Origin: Scleroderma bovista
Lineage: Eukaryota; Basidiomycota; Agaricomycetes; Boletales; Sclerodermataceae
DNA: 64,000 nt
Reading direction: 5' to 3'
Assembly (NCBI GenBank): GCA_037178675.1
Contig: JAYMGJ010000152.1
Coordinates: forward strand, 124,001-188,000
Shown here: piece after piece, positions 48,116 through 59,380 of the stretch
Layout: every line of letters starts with the position of its first letter
Position numbering within the stretch: the first letter of the stretch is position 1
The notes under the pieces: model-generated
Database searches by the model: none
Told to the model about the DNA's origin: nothing
What the model saw: only the letters and a program-made list of their open reading frames with translations
Translations under genes and position numbers: made by a program

Positions 48116-48811
48116 TCAGCGGCGAATCAATTCATCTGGAGTCTCCATGGCATTGACGACGGACGACAGCGAAGCGAGGAATTGTAAGCCCTCGGGCGTG
48201 CTTTGCAGCGGTTTCCACGAAGGAACGTCACCAAAGACGGTCAATGCGGACGTCCTCCAAGGTAAGTTCTTCGTTGGTCCATGTACGTCCATGTCACGAT
48301 CCTCCGTCATCGACCGCCAAGCTAATTGGAGGCAATGGCACAGCAGTGCTAAACTCTGACCATCAATGCCCAGGGAACCCGCACTGAGCAGAACAGGGGT
48401 GAGAACCGAAATATCATCTGCCGTCGAGTCGGGATTGACGAGGTCGAAAGTCTTGGCCTCCCAATTTGGTGCGGGCGGAGGCAGCTCTATGTACTCTCCA
48501 ATGCATATCTTACGAATATGCTTGGTATAGTCGATGAAAAGAGGACTGTTGGTGCTGAAATGGTGCCGCTGTAAATGCAAGGCTGCTATGAATCTAGAGA
48601 GGTGTTTTGTGTGTGGGAGTACGATGGTATGCAAGACAGCTGGCAAGGCAGCACGGCGGACAGCCTTGGATACTTGACACATGGAAAGTGCGTCTGCGTA
48701 GATATCATTCCCTTGGGAATCAGGTGAGAAGTCGGGAACGGCAGCAATGTATGCGATGATCAGAAGTATTTCGGCGGGGAAGGGAAAACAAGGCTTGATA
48801 GTGTCTTGCAT
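48116..48811 (-). CDS. F-box-like / uncharacterised 231-residue protein
   Basis: Single-exon frame starting MQDTIKPCFPFPAEILLIIA, which resembles the N-terminal helix of agaricomycete F-box-like proteins (FPxEILxxI). It is followed by ALSMCQVSKAVRRAALPAVL, typical of the second half of such a domain, and LHTIVLPHTKHLSRFIAALH. The rest has no motif I recognise. F-box proteins recruit substrates to SCF ubiquitin ligases; whether this one does is not shown. It ends NAMETPDELIRR with TGA at 48116-48118. Confidence 0.65.
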   Translation of the reverse strand: MQDTIKPCFPFPAEILLIIAYIAAVPDFSPDSQGNDIYADALSMCQVSKAVRRAALPAVLHTIVLPHTKHLSRFIAALHLQRHHFSTNSPLFIDYTKHIRKICIGEYIELPPPAPNWEAKTFDLVNPDSTADDISVLTPVLLSAGSLGIDGQSLALLCHCLQLAWRSMTEDRDMDVHGPTKNLPWRTSALTVFGDVPSWKPLQSTPEGLQFLASLSSVVNAMETPDELIRR

Positions 48812-49514
48812 GACAGAAAGCTGATATGCTGGGGTCTCATTTCAGGCGCGGGTCAGTAGTTTTAAACCTCCAGCGAGTGATGGAAGTGAAAGTGCACAAC
48901 AAAAATGACTACATACTCAGGTTCATGCATTTTGTCCAATGTCGGGATTGTAATAACTGACAAAGCCTTTCAGCGCGTGTGGGAGTCATTATACCATTCG
49001 AGTGCACAAAGTAAACCTCAAATCTGGCGAACATAGAACACGTTTATGTTGCAGTTGTCATGGTCTTTTGTTCCCACCTTCCTTACTCTTTCATCTGCTG
49101 TCATTCTCCCCAGATCCCGTGAATGAGTATTTCTGCTTCATTATTAGCGGTAGCACCAAGGTCTTGTTGCCAAGCATAGCAAAGACAATCCGATTTCATT
49201 CCTATGCATCATGCGGGGCCGGACCAAAAGAGGAAGTTCATCCGACGGACCATACTATGCACCCGTCCGGAACTGCCCAAGGAGATAATAAGAACAAGGT
49301 TCTTGTCATCCACTCTTTCGCCTCCTCCCTTATTTGTCTCCAACCGTTGCTCTCCCCACTTCCTGAACAAAAGGTTCCAACCACAAAAATTCGACCATGT
49401 CTAGCCACACCAAATATCAATAAGGTTACATCTCGCAGGTTATGATCATGCTTACCCGTCTACAATGTAAATACCAGGATTAAATCATGACTAGCGGTCA
49501 CTTACTTGGCCAAA
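48812..49514. other. Intergenic region without a supported gene
   Basis: About 700 bp. Short open frames (such as plus 49002-49445) look non-coding. It should hold the 5' flank of the F-box-like gene and the 3' end of the GT61 gene. Confidence 0.45.
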
Positions 49515-51259
49515 TTATTGGTCCTGTACCTGGAGTATTTCAAGACAGGCCTTAGCCACAGCCTTCCCGTCAATCGGTATTTCGTTTCCCTGGAATCCAT
49601 CAGGGTACGCTCTGCGAGGTAAATTCTCGCTGGTAAACGACCTGAGCGAAGAAGGACGACGGTATTAGCGGCGCCCGAACCGTCAAACCAATACACGGAA
49701 AAGAAATCCCCTTCTCGGTGAAAACGTACATGTTTCCCCACCATCCATAATAGCTTATCCCTAGAGAGTACGCCGTGTTCTGGTAATCGCGCGTAAATCC
49801 TCCCGGATAGAAAAATTCCATTACAGTTGTTCGTGGGGACAGCTTCATCCAGAGGAGCGACGTCAACCCATTTCCGTGCACGCCCATCATGATCTGAAAG
49901 AAACCAAGGACATGAATACAGTCTCAATCATCTTCAGGGGGTTCTCACTGACCGTTGTCCGCGCTGCGAGCCTGATCTGTGCCTCTCGTGATAGTTTTTC
50001 CATGTTCACGACATTCACCTCGTACGCATATTTGTCTCTCAGCTCATACAGCTCCTTGATGAGCCGGTCATGATGTTCGGTTATAAGCATCCGCCCGCGC
50101 GATGTCTGTCTTGAGACGTAGGTAATTACGGGCCGCGCCGACGTAGCCAGGATGGATGCTTCGTCCAATCCTGCAATCTCCATCACGCTGGTGGTGATCG
50201 GGAGCCACCAGTGAGAACTCTCGGGAAGAGAAAATGCCTCAGACGAAGGGCGGTTTGTCTCACGGTAGTTGTTTCCCCGCATTGCAGCTGCACGGTCTGA
50301 GAGAAGGACGCGATCGAGTAGGAAAGGCCTTCCCAGCTCGGCGCGGTCAATCCAGTCATTGGAGTACTCAGCCGTAAGGGAGGGGAACGAGCTGCGGAGT
50401 ACCCATTCGTTGAAACGTGCTTTGTCGCGCCATTGGCTAGCGTCTAAGTGTACGAACCAAATTCGCCGAGGCGCCGGGAGGGAAGACATTCCAGATTCAG
50501 AGATGGATGGATCCAGAGGGGAGTATGTGCGCCAGAAGCCAAAGAACACCTCTGCGACCCAGTGGTAGTAGTGTCTGATACTAGGTACAGATCACTGCAA
50601 TCAGCTAAACAACTGTGGAAACATCGCAGCCTTCGGGAACGCACAATTGTGGCGGGTCATTCATCATCCACTAGAAGACGGGAAGGAATGACTCTATGTG
50701 AACAAATGGGGGAGTAATTTTGCTTACTGTAACACCATCGACGAGAGTGGCGCCATCGTCGAACAGTTCTCTAGCCTCCTCTACGGAAATGATACGCATT
50801 TCGTGGTTTGTTGGAAGCCGAGCTGCTACGGACTCAGGGTCATTCTTTAGTTCTATGCCAGTGGATATAAGCATTTCCCGTGGCGGAATAGTCTCTGGTT
50901 TGTTCGTCACAACAAAAACAGTCCCATTCGCGACGTAGAGGTTGTTAAATACGGTCCATCCTAGAGCATCCTCATGATAAGTTAGAGCACACTTCTGGTT
51001 GTGGATCCATACCTGGGGCGTGAAGGTCAATATTCGTTTGAGGGAGTACATCCGATTCAGATGACCAAGACAGCTGAGTTCTCCAGTGTTCCACGACTAT
51101 TTCCTCGCTGAGCTGTTCTTGCTTGAGAAACAACCCAGTGATCAAACCGATAGACAGTGGTATTTGGACACCTGAAGAAACCCAGATGAAAAAGGTGAGG
51201 ATGATGGCGAGCAGGAGGAACTCCCGTTTCGTTGGAACCGAGGAGATATTTCTGAGCAT
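49515..51259 (-). CDS. GT61-family glycosyltransferase (EOGT-like, type II membrane)
   Basis: Golgi/ER glycosyltransferase of family 61 (DUF563), related to EOGT and plant xylosyl/GlcNAc transferases; donor and acceptor are unknown. The signal anchor is MLRNISSVPTKREFLLLAII with LTFFIWVSSGVQIPLSIGL. An intron (donor GTATGG, acceptor CTCTAG) splits the glycine codon of HAPGWTVFNNLYVANGTVF. Later blocks: HYYHWVAEVFFGFW, RRIWFVHLDASQWRDKARFN, VITYVSRQTSRGRML, NVVNMEKLSREAQIRLAART, then GVHGNGLTSLLWMKL, MEFFYPGGFTRDYQ and the end YPDGFQGNEIPIDGKAVAKA with TAA at 49515-49517. The HGNGL and FYPGGF motifs are diagnostic for the family. The exon join near 50590-50700 is unresolved. Confidence 0.85.
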
Positions 51260-52744
51260 AAAAGAATCGGTCTCAGATCATGGAAACCGTCGCGCTTTAA
51301 AGGGTGCTCCAAGTAAGATAAAGGGACCCATAAGCTTGGCCAACGCGGCATTACCGTCCTGCAGATAAATGGAGTTAAAAGGGAAAAATCCTACACAACT
51401 ATATATGCAGCAGATGAGAACTTCGTAGGATTGCAGCGAGCAAGGTAAGTGTGTGGTCGTCAGGGAATAGTTCGGCTGTTGGGAATACCTGGGTACCAAG
51501 GAAACACGAATTACCATTTCGTCACACAAGATCGCATACATATGGTACCTCGAAAACCCGGACTGGAGATGTATTTGACTCGCATCAGCCTGGTATGGAT
51601 GGGCTTGGGAAGTGGGGGAGAGCGGAGGAGGCAATGGAGTTGGTGTTGGGTGACATAACGATCATTCGTCCGTTGCAATGTTGGTCACCACGGCAGGTCC
51701 CGTATGAATCCACTCAGTGGCCTGGCTTTCCTGCACAGTAGCGTGAATTATGCTCATCTCACCAGGCTCGACGGTTCGTGTCGCATTTGTCCTGCGTGCT
51801 GACGTGGTGACTGCGTTGCGGGGGACTTGTTATGGCACTGCCAGCTGTAGACTGACTCCGGTCATTGTGCAGGTCCTGGGGAATTCGCAATGGGCCCGGC
51901 CCAAACATAGAAGATCGATGAGGATACCGGTGAATTATGAAGATTCCCGCGGAATTGTCCGGAGGCTACAACTCTTTATGTATGAAGGGCTCGTTGTCCT
52001 CGACGACAACCTACCCTATTCAACACTGCTCTGTGTCCAGCTTGACCATAACCCGTGTGCAAGCTCTGTGTCCAGCTTGACCATAACCCGTGTGCAAGTG
52101 TGAAGCACTGACTCGGGGCCTTTCCACTCTGCCACTCACCAAGATCCGGTTCACTGACATCATACGCTGTGCAGCCCCATGCCGCAGTATGTACACGTTT
52201 CCTCGCTTCCCCTCTCTGGTCTGCGGGTGAGGAAGAGATTCGTGAAATAGGTGGAGTATTATGGCATGTGTGCGCATATGAGTGGCTGTTGTCACCACGG
52301 AAATTGAGTGGGTAAGTGGCCTACTGCCGTGATGGCCGTTTGCTCTGTTTTGGCCTGCGAGGGGTTTCTGGCAATAGATGCCCTGCGGTGACCTCCGTGG
52401 TTTCCTCGAGTGTTCCTTATGGGGCATATCACCTGTTACGGCACTGATAGCCAGTGTTGTCAACCCGTGGGAACCAAGGTGGAGTCATATGTGGCGATAT
52501 TGCAAGTGACATCAACTGAATTTAAAACGTTGTTCCTTGTCGAGAAAGAACTTGTCTTCCTTCCACTTGTTGGTCCCCCTGGGGAGTTCAGTGTTGGTCG
52601 ATTCCAGCACCTCTCAAGGGCGTAAGTGCCGCATTACCCACCACCTCTTCCACTGCCCATGGTTCAAGTACACCCTTTGATTTCCGACAGGATATCCCTC
52701 AGCAGAGCCTACATTTTGGACGGGGTGGATCTGAGACATGGTAC
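51260..52744. other. Intergenic region; possible 5' exons of the APH-like gene
   Basis: Nothing firm before 52550. Between 52560 and 52740 there are splice-like signals: GTAAGT at 52623 with an acceptor at 52690, and a donor GTACGTGG at 52740 with an acceptor near 52788. Additional 5' exons of the following kinase-like gene may therefore lie here. Confidence 0.4.
52028..52097. repeat. Two perfect 35-bp tandem repeats
   Basis: A 35-bp unit starting GCTCTGTGTCCAGC at 52028 is repeated exactly from 52063. The second copy ends at 52097. Lack of any divergence suggests a recent slip duplication. Confidence 0.9.
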
Positions 52745-53617
52745 GTGGTTTTGCTAAGGTCGTCCGGGTCGTATAATATTGGTCCACAGACGCGAGGAAA
52801 TGGCGGTATCGTAGCTAAAGTGACACGACTTCTCCGTCGCGTTGGGCTACGTCTATCCTTGCTCCTCACACTTCCCAACGACGAGTATGAACCCCGCACA
52901 TTCGCATTCCGGTTTGGTATACCCCTCGTTCTAAAGGTTACCAACAGAACCGTCAGTACGGAAGCCGACGCCCTACGCTATCTCAATCGCGTCGTTCCGC
53001 ATCTGCCCATTCCAAGACTAATTGGTTCGTTCGAATTGGATGACAAAGTATACACGATCATGACCAAGCTCTCGGGTCACCGCTTACTGGATAAATGGCA
53101 AGAAATAACTGCAAAGAAGTGCACCGATGTTGTCGTGAAAGAGGTCGCGGAGATCTTGTATCAGCTTTGGGACGTTCGTCAGCCTACAGAGATTCGAGGG
53201 GAGGTGATGATGAGTGCGAGCGGGCATGGTTTACCCCATCCACGGACCCTACACGAGTCTTTAGGTGGTCCATACTCGTCCACCATCGAATGTTATGACA
53301 GCATGTGCGACACCAAGATGTCTAATATTCCTCCACACATCTCCGCCGCTCTTGCACAGGATCCGATTGTTTGGGTTCACACAGACCTGAGGATGCAGAA
53401 CGTACTGGTCGATGACGATGGCCACGTAACTGGGATCGTGGACTGGGAGGATTCTGGCTGGCTGCCGAGACATTGGCAGCTACATATTTTACGTCGACCG
53501 CAACTAGGGTGTATGGGCGCTTGGGTGATACACTGGCAGTCAGGGTTTCGTTGCGATGACGACACTGAGTGCGCGTATAAAGCTTCGCTGGATGGTGTCC
53601 TGGTATACCCCTTATAG
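52745..53617 (+). CDS. Aminoglycoside phosphotransferase (APH)-family kinase-like protein
   Basis: Protein-kinase-fold phosphotransferase of the APH/choline kinase type found in many copies in basidiomycetes; the substrate is unknown and antibiotic resistance is not implied. Visible parts: GGIVAKVTRLLRR (strand with the ATP-site Lys), FGIPLVLKVTNRT, STEADALRYLNRVVPHLPIP, KVYTIMTKLSGHRLLDKW, the catalytic Brenner loop VWVHTDLRMQNVLVDDDG (H-x-D ... N) and the metal-binding GIVDWEDSGWLP, followed by HWQLH. The C-terminus has IHWQSGFRCDDDTECAYKAS and ends VLVYPL with TAG at 53615-53617. The ATG at 52745 gives an odd N-terminus; an intron ending near 52788 would join TRGNGGIVAKVT to upstream exons, so the true start is probably earlier. 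Confidence 0.72.
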   Translation: MVLLRSSGSYNIGPQTRGNGGIVAKVTRLLRRVGLRLSLLLTLPNDEYEPRTFAFRFGIPLVLKVTNRTVSTEADALRYLNRVVPHLPIPRLIGSFELDDKVYTIMTKLSGHRLLDKWQEITAKKCTDVVVKEVAEILYQLWDVRQPTEIRGEVMMSASGHGLPHPRTLHESLGGPYSSTIECYDSMCDTKMSNIPPHISAALAQDPIVWVHTDLRMQNVLVDDDGHVTGIVDWEDSGWLPRHWQLHILRRPQLGCMGAWVIHWQSGFRCDDDTECAYKASLDGVLVYPL

Positions 53618-54201
53618 TCAAGATTGAGAATATATCCCTTACTTATTGTAAATTCATCATTCACGAGTCTGCGACGAATGAGTTAGGGACAATGAGACCA
53701 AGTTCAGACCCAAGATGGTTGAGATTTATATCAGTTTGCCTTGCCATGAAGCCGCCATGCGGTTGGACAGAGCATTTGCCAGCTCGAACTACTATCGAAG
53801 TTCTTACAATTATTATTCCCAGTAACAGGAGTAGTGATAATGATCAATCAGGTCACTAAGAGACGTGCACGCCATCAGTATCAGTCAACTGGTATATGGT
53901 CCATTAGGCACGTACACAGTCCCCACGTTGAGTGGGATATGTGACCGTCACATACATGCATGTATATACTCCAGGGGACCAGGAGAATGGGGTAACAAGC
54001 CCCTGATGGCGGCATACCACTTGAATCCGGAGGAGTTTCGCAATGAATACATAACTGCAAAGAGTCAACAGCACAGGAACCTAGTAGGTATAGGTAAGGC
54101 AAAGATGAGATAGTCGCAGACGATTGTATGTACCCGAAGAGGTAGCACTACTACAGTAAGATGTGGAATGTGACAAGGTATGGTAATAAGAATGGCGGTA
54201 G
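53618..54201. other. Intergenic region without a supported gene
   Basis: About 580 bp; short frames on either strand have no recognisable content. Confidence 0.4.
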
Positions 54202-54747
54202 CTAAATCTCCTCTATAACCAACTGGTATGGTTCGTTGCTGAGGAAAGAGCTCAAGTACCGTGTCTCACAGGACTGGCTGCGAGACGTCACTAATCGTTC
54301 GATTTCATATGCTTGTTCCCTCGCCAGGCCAAGTCCCAGGAGGACACTCGTCACCCATGTCCTGCAGGACATGCCATGCTGCCTGTTCTCTTCCGCAGTC
54401 GGGTAGCTTTGCGGAAACACGGTGTTGCAAATTGCCCTAAGCCCTTCCAGATCATTCTTGATAGCGGCACGAGTCTGGTATGCAGACACTTTGAAGTAAC
54501 CAAGAATCTGAGTCGTGGATGCTGTGAGGGGACCTCTGGAAAGAGCTTGGTGAACATAGGTCTCCCTGCCAGTGGGTTCGGTTCCAGCCGCTGCCCAATG
54601 GTGACGAGTCGCCATCCCAGTATCAGTGATGTGGATCAGAGACCAATGAAACTTTCCGTTGAGTAGAGGGACGGTGCAAATGTAAAGAGATCCATAATCA
54701 AGTTGAACAGATGCCCCGGGGGGCCGGTGTCCTATGAAGTAGGCCAT
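54202..54747 (-). CDS. Uncharacterised 181-residue protein
   Basis: Single-exon frame starting MAYFIGHRPPGASVQLDYGS. No family could be assigned with confidence. LLNGKFHWSLIHITDTGMAT, ATRHHWA, ALSRGPLTASTTQILGYFKV and GMSCRTWVTSVLLGLGL follow the general order (HWSL..., R.H.A, ...CR.WV...L) seen in small basidiomycete proteins such as the DUF6914 type, but that link is tentative. It ends SNEPYQLVIEEI with TAG at 54202-54204. Codon use and the even spread of hydrophobic residues favour a real gene. Confidence 0.6.
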   Translation of the reverse strand: MAYFIGHRPPGASVQLDYGSLYICTVPLLNGKFHWSLIHITDTGMATRHHWAAAGTEPTGRETYVHQALSRGPLTASTTQILGYFKVSAYQTRAAIKNDLEGLRAICNTVFPQSYPTAEENRQHGMSCRTWVTSVLLGLGLAREQAYEIERLVTSRSQSCETRYLSSFLSNEPYQLVIEEI

Positions 54748-54989
54748 GTTTTCAGCCTCCTGGGAGTCTGGTCAGTACCCATTGCGGATGCGATAGCCTC
54801 CAGAATCTCACCCTTCAAATTCTATGGTATCAAACGAGACGGCGGTCGCTGGTAGGCAATGGGCATTATGATCGACGATTCGACAGGACGTCAGTTTACT
54901 AACCCTTTCGCCTCTGAATCGGCACGTGACCGGTCAGACCTCAGGAGCTAATTATCCAATCCTGCCACTTTTCATTCCGTACATTCACC

Positions 54990-56974
54990 ATGCCCAAGCG
55001 ACAACGCGCTGGTGTAGACTCCGACTCAGATGCATTCAGTGAATCTCTCTCACAGGACTCTGACTTCTCCATTTTCAAGGTTCCAACATTGAAAAAAGCC
55101 TCGAGGACACGAAAAAACACGCGTACAGCGCGCCAAATCGCGCTCAAGGGATCCATAAACGAAGCGACTCCGTCGGGGTCTGCAATGACATCTTCACATT
55201 CTGCATCTATACATGTTGTCACAACTTCCAGAATAGATGAAATCCGAGAATCATTGTTAGAATGGTACGACAAGGTGCATGATGTTCGAGGAATGCCATG
55301 GCGAAAGAGGTATGATCCCTCGCTCGGGCCAGAAGGTCGAGCACAGCGGGCGTATGAGGCAAGTATGTCCTCGTTTTTCCAAACTTCAGAAGTTAAAGAT
55401 ACTTGCGGACACAGGTTTGGATATCCGAAATTATGCTACAGCAGACCCAAGTCATGACAGTGATACCTTACTATAACAGATGGATGAAAATGTATGTCAA
55501 TTGTTTTGGTACACATCTTACGTGCCACTGAATCCCTACAAAGTTTTCCCTCAATTAGAGAGCTTGCTGCGTCTGACATCGAAATTGTGAATAGCCTGTG
55601 GAAGGGGCTTGGTTATTACTCACGAGGAGCACGACTTCTGAGTGCTGCGCAAAGAGTGGTCAAAGAACTCGATGGCCGTCTTCCTGATAATGCCAAGGAT
55701 ATGCAAGCAAAGATTTCTGGTGTAGGCAGATACAGTGCTGGCGCCATTTGTTCCATTGCGTATAATGAATGCGTCCCTGTGGTCAGTCTTTTTCTCATTC
55801 AAATTTCATGTACGAATATCTTAATGCGCCACCGCCCCTCTAGTTAGATGGGAATGTCCTCAGGTTACTTAGTCGGTTCTTGGCGCTCTACGCCCCGCCG
55901 AAAGGGAAGCAGACACAAGATGTATTGTGGGCTGGTGCAGAAGCTTTTGTGCGAAATTCCTCGAGGCCAGGTGATATCAACCAAGCATTAATTGAACTTG
56001 GGAGCACAGTTTGCAAAGTTCGAGACCCCACATGTTCTGATTGCGCCCTACGGTCTTGGTGTCAAGCTTATAAGCAAGCACAACGTCTTTCTGTAAACAA
56101 CGTTCAATCTCCTGTTCCATCAAGTTCTTACTTTCCCGTTGGTAGAAAAAGCAAGAAAGTGATGAGGGTCCTGATATCGAGGAGCTGTGCACGCTCTGCA
56201 AGCCAGTTCCAGCAGACGACAAGGAAGTCGGTCTTGTCACTATCTATCCAATGAAAGTCGAACGTAAGAAGGCAAGAGAAGAATTGGACTCCGTTAATGT
56301 TATCGAATGGCGTACGAGAGACAAGCTGAAACGATGGTTCATTCTTGTTCGCCGACCAGAAGGAGGTACGCATTGTTTTCCGTCCCGTGAGAGAAATTGA
56401 CTTGTTCTCAGGTCTCTTGGCGGGACTACACGAGTTTCCTACAGTATCCAATGTCTCGGGAGCAGCAGTCATGTTCGAAAGTGCTCCAAAGATAGTGGAC
56501 GAGTTACTCACAAGTTTACTGATCCACCCTCATTCTCCTTTTCGGAAGGGCTCCAAATCCCAAGAAAGCAGGGGCGAGATGATGAATGGTACGCTTCAGG
56601 TCGCAATGATCAAGCCTGTTGGAGATGTGGTCCACGTCTTCTCTCATATCAAGAAAACGTATCGCATTCAGTGGGTAATTTTAGAAGGTGGAAATGACGA
56701 GCCACCCGAGCTTTACCCAGAAGCATGTTTGTCGACGGTGTCCACATGTGGACGCGACAAACGGAGAAAGATATCCTCTACTTCCAAAGGCGAAAAATTT
56801 TCAGGGTCATCCAACGGCGCTGTTGTCGCACGCTGGGTACCCTTGGAAGAAGTTGAGAGTGCCAAGTAAGCAGTCCTTGACCAGCAATTTTTCCCGCTTA
56901 CTCATCGCACTCACCATAGTATTGGAACCGGAGTGCTAAAGGTGTGGAAATTGGTGAAGGCTTTATGGAAATAA
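54990..56974 (+). CDS. MutY/MUTYH adenine DNA glycosylase
   Basis: Base-excision repair enzyme removing adenine opposite 8-oxoguanine in nucleus and mitochondria. A basic, Ser-rich start (MPKRQRAGVDSDSD) precedes the glycosylase core: EWYDKVHDVRGMPWRKRY, RAYEVWISEIMLQQTQV with the catalytic Glu, NSLWKGLGYYSRGARLL, the helix-hairpin-helix GVGRYSAGAI and LDGNVLRLLSRFLALYAP with the catalytic Asp. The [4Fe-4S] loop is CKVRDPTCSDCALRSWC (C-x6-C-x2-C-x5-C). The C-terminal NUDIX-like 8-oxoG recognition domain has RWFILVRRPEGG, LLAGLHEFPTV and VFSHIKKTYRIQWVILEG. Short introns interrupt it. The one after RAYE starts GCAAGT, a GC-AG intron, required to keep frame into VWISEI. The last exon, IGTGVLKVWKLVKALWK, ends with TAA at 56972-56974. 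Confidence 0.9.
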
Positions 56975-57089
56975 TATCATTCTCTTGGGCTCCCCTTTCC
57001 CTTTCTATGGCGTCGTAGGATCTACGTATACACAGGCCGTCCAGGCAGCACACGACGCGAGCAATTTGGATGATCTCAAACGCACTTGT

Positions 57090-57350
57090 CACATATAAGC
57101 CATCTATCAAACAGCCAGGATCATACTACTGTAGGTTCATTCTGGGAACATGTCTGGAACTCTACATTGAGAGATTTGTCTTGCTCAAACCTACGCAGCG
57201 TGCAATGGGCACCTTCTATTCATCAGGTAATACTAGTTCCTCCCAAAGACACCAATAGCCGAGACTTTTGCCACCAGTGGAGCCGATGCGTATACCTTGT
57301 TTGCAAACCTTACATTTCATGCATCGCCTTGATGGATAAGAAGTCATAGC
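57090..57350 (+). pseudogene. Relic of a flavin monooxygenase 3' region
   Basis: This piece is alignable by eye with 62140-62350, inside the monooxygenase gene further right. Shared blocks in the same order include 'ctggaactctaca / tttggaactataca', 'cttgctc.aac.c.acg.', 'caatggg...cttctatt.atc', 'cgagattttgcca.ca.tgga' and 'aaccttac.tttcatgcat'. Frames are broken and neighbouring exons are missing. It is a degraded partial duplicate lying just downstream of MutY. Confidence 0.65.
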
Positions 57351-58390
57351 CAGATACATATCGTCCTACTACCGTCGACCGGCCTGCATGCGTGCAAATC
57401 CATTGTTACTGTAAGGAACTAACACGACTTAGCTACGCAACTACGATATATTTCCGATCTACGAAGCACTCGAGAGGGCCCGGGCGTTGGTGAGGACGCC
57501 TACCGCGGACCTCGGGGTGAGTTATGGTCGGTACCGGGTAACTGGTGTCGATCGTCCTGCGACCGGCAAGACCCACAAAGGGCAGGGCGGACGTATGTCA
57601 TCTACGACGCACCGAAGCGGCCAGGTTAGATCCCGCGCCCTATGTCCTGAGGCACGGCCCTCTCAGTGCTTTTCCCAACTCTTGTATTTTAGCTTTGACA
57701 TTCTCTTTGTACCTTAGATACATTGTTGCTTGGACATCGAGCCACTCCGAGGCGCTTTGACGTCAGTACTGTACTTATAGCGCCTGTAGCAGCCTCGAGC
57801 TGCAGCAATCCGATTCCCCCCAGTTCTGTATCTCACGTCCGAACCCTCAAGTCTAAGCAAGTCACAAGTTTATCGTCGTATCTACAGCGTTCACCGTCCG
57901 AATTCCGAATCCCTCTCGTCTTCCGTCTCTCATCTCCTTCTCACCCCCTTGTCCTCTCGAACACCCGAACCCGCACCTTCCCCTACATTACCAGCGCATT
58001 ATTTACATCGACACGATTTGAGGGACCAAGTCCGTACAAACGAAAGCGCGAGCTGCATAATATAACATTTCCCCTGAAGTCAGGAGCAAGTCCAAGACGC
58101 GTCACGGGGACGAGGCGGGTCAGGTGGGGGAACGTCGGGGGCATTCCAGCAAGTTTCATAAGTTTTAATAAATTGCTAAAATAGGCTAGAAAAGAACAAA
58201 TGCTATTAGCGCATGCTGTGCTGCAATCCTCCTTGATAAGGCCTAGGTATGGCTGATTGGCAGCCACCATCGTTAACGTTTAACGTTGAAAAATCATGAC
58301 TTATTCTTCAATATATGTTTACCATGCGCCGCACTTCATTCTTCCCCCCGAGTTGCTCGCTATGATATTTTGTCTAATTAGAATGTCCAT
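57351..58390. other. Gene-poor spacer
   Basis: About 1 kb. A plus-strand frame at 57723-58184 (153 residues, Ser/Pro/Arg-rich) shows no domain and is judged non-coding. Nothing else is supported. Confidence 0.45.
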
Positions 58391-58696
58391 TCACATGTTC
58401 GTAACCGTTCCCCATAACCTTCGTTTTGAGTCGTGACCACAAATTCTACATAGATGGCCAGTCATGGATATGAATCCAGCTTCGGGAGTGTCTGATGAAC
58501 ACTCGCCTTGAGATGTTGGTCGAGCAAAGAATGCGGCCACCAGGCTAGCATACGCTTCTTTGTTTTCCAGCGCTGATGTAGTAACGAGCTTGTAGACCAA
58601 TCGGAAATGGCAGTCTTCTGGGAGAGCAGTGAAGCACACATCTGCTCCTTCCAGGTTGCGGACAGCAAAGAACTCCTTGATATCAGCTTTCGACAT
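58391..58696 (-). pseudogene. Fragment of an eIF4G-type C-terminal (MA3-like) region
   Basis: The frame starts MSKADIKEFFAVRNLEGADV and continues CFTALPEDCHFRLVYKLVTT, ALENKEAYASLVAAFFARPT and EAGFI. This follows the pattern of the conserved block of fungal eIF4G (EFFxVRxLxEADxYFxxLPxEHxxRLVxKLVxxALExKEADAxLV). After about 80 residues the similarity stops and the frame runs into unrelated sequence. eIF4G itself exceeds 1,000 residues, so this is a detached fragment. Several usually conserved positions are changed (Y to C, D to Y), which fits decay, although the frame is still open. Confidence 0.6.
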
Positions 58697-59380
58697 TCAA
58701 GAAGTGGAGAAGCCCAGGGTTGGAACTCGAGTTCGTACGTACAAACCACTGGCTTGTGTTACCAGCGAGGATGTCAAGGCTGAGGCTCATGACTCAGTTG
58801 GGTGAATTGCGACTTATTTCATGGTGTTACAGAATGCCGTGCTGCGTTGAAGATGAAGATTAAAAGCCCTCAGGTTTATCCGAGTCGGCATATATTGTTA
58901 TCGTCGCAACACCTGTCTGCGGTCTATAAGTGGGGAAGAGCTCGAACAAAAATCCACTTTGAATATGGGCATAGTGGGGCGTCTTGGGTAAGGATATTGA
59001 TCGGATTCAATCCTACGGTTCATTATGCATTAACTGGGACTCAGCCGCTTGATCATCATGTCTGCAACAGTGATGGGCTCTGCTTACACAGTTATTTCTC
59101 CCTGCTATTCGCATGCGAGGCATCTTTACAATGACTAATGCGCATTCTATGAAAGGCAGATTCTGTAGGACCTTGAAATCAAGGGCTTCAATCGAACACC
59201 GAAGGCCACAGGTGCCGTGATGCAACACCATCCCCTTGTCTAAGCAATCGTTATATACCTCCCGGCGTAGCCTATGGCACATCTACAAGATCAAAGTGCA
59301 CGAGTAGCGCAACGTTCATTCCCACCCACAACGGACATACTATTTCGGCGTCCGCATCCCCTTTGACCATCAAACACTAG
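58697..59380. other. Intergenic: monooxygenase upstream region
   Basis: About 680 bp with no supported gene; it should contain the promoter of the flavin monooxygenase gene. Confidence 0.4.

Noticed and set aside
49002..49445. 147-residue plus-strand frame
   Set aside because: Composition looks non-coding and no domain is visible.
57723..58184. 153-residue plus-strand frame
   Set aside because: Ser/Pro/Arg-rich with no motif, no neighbours in the same frame and no splice context.
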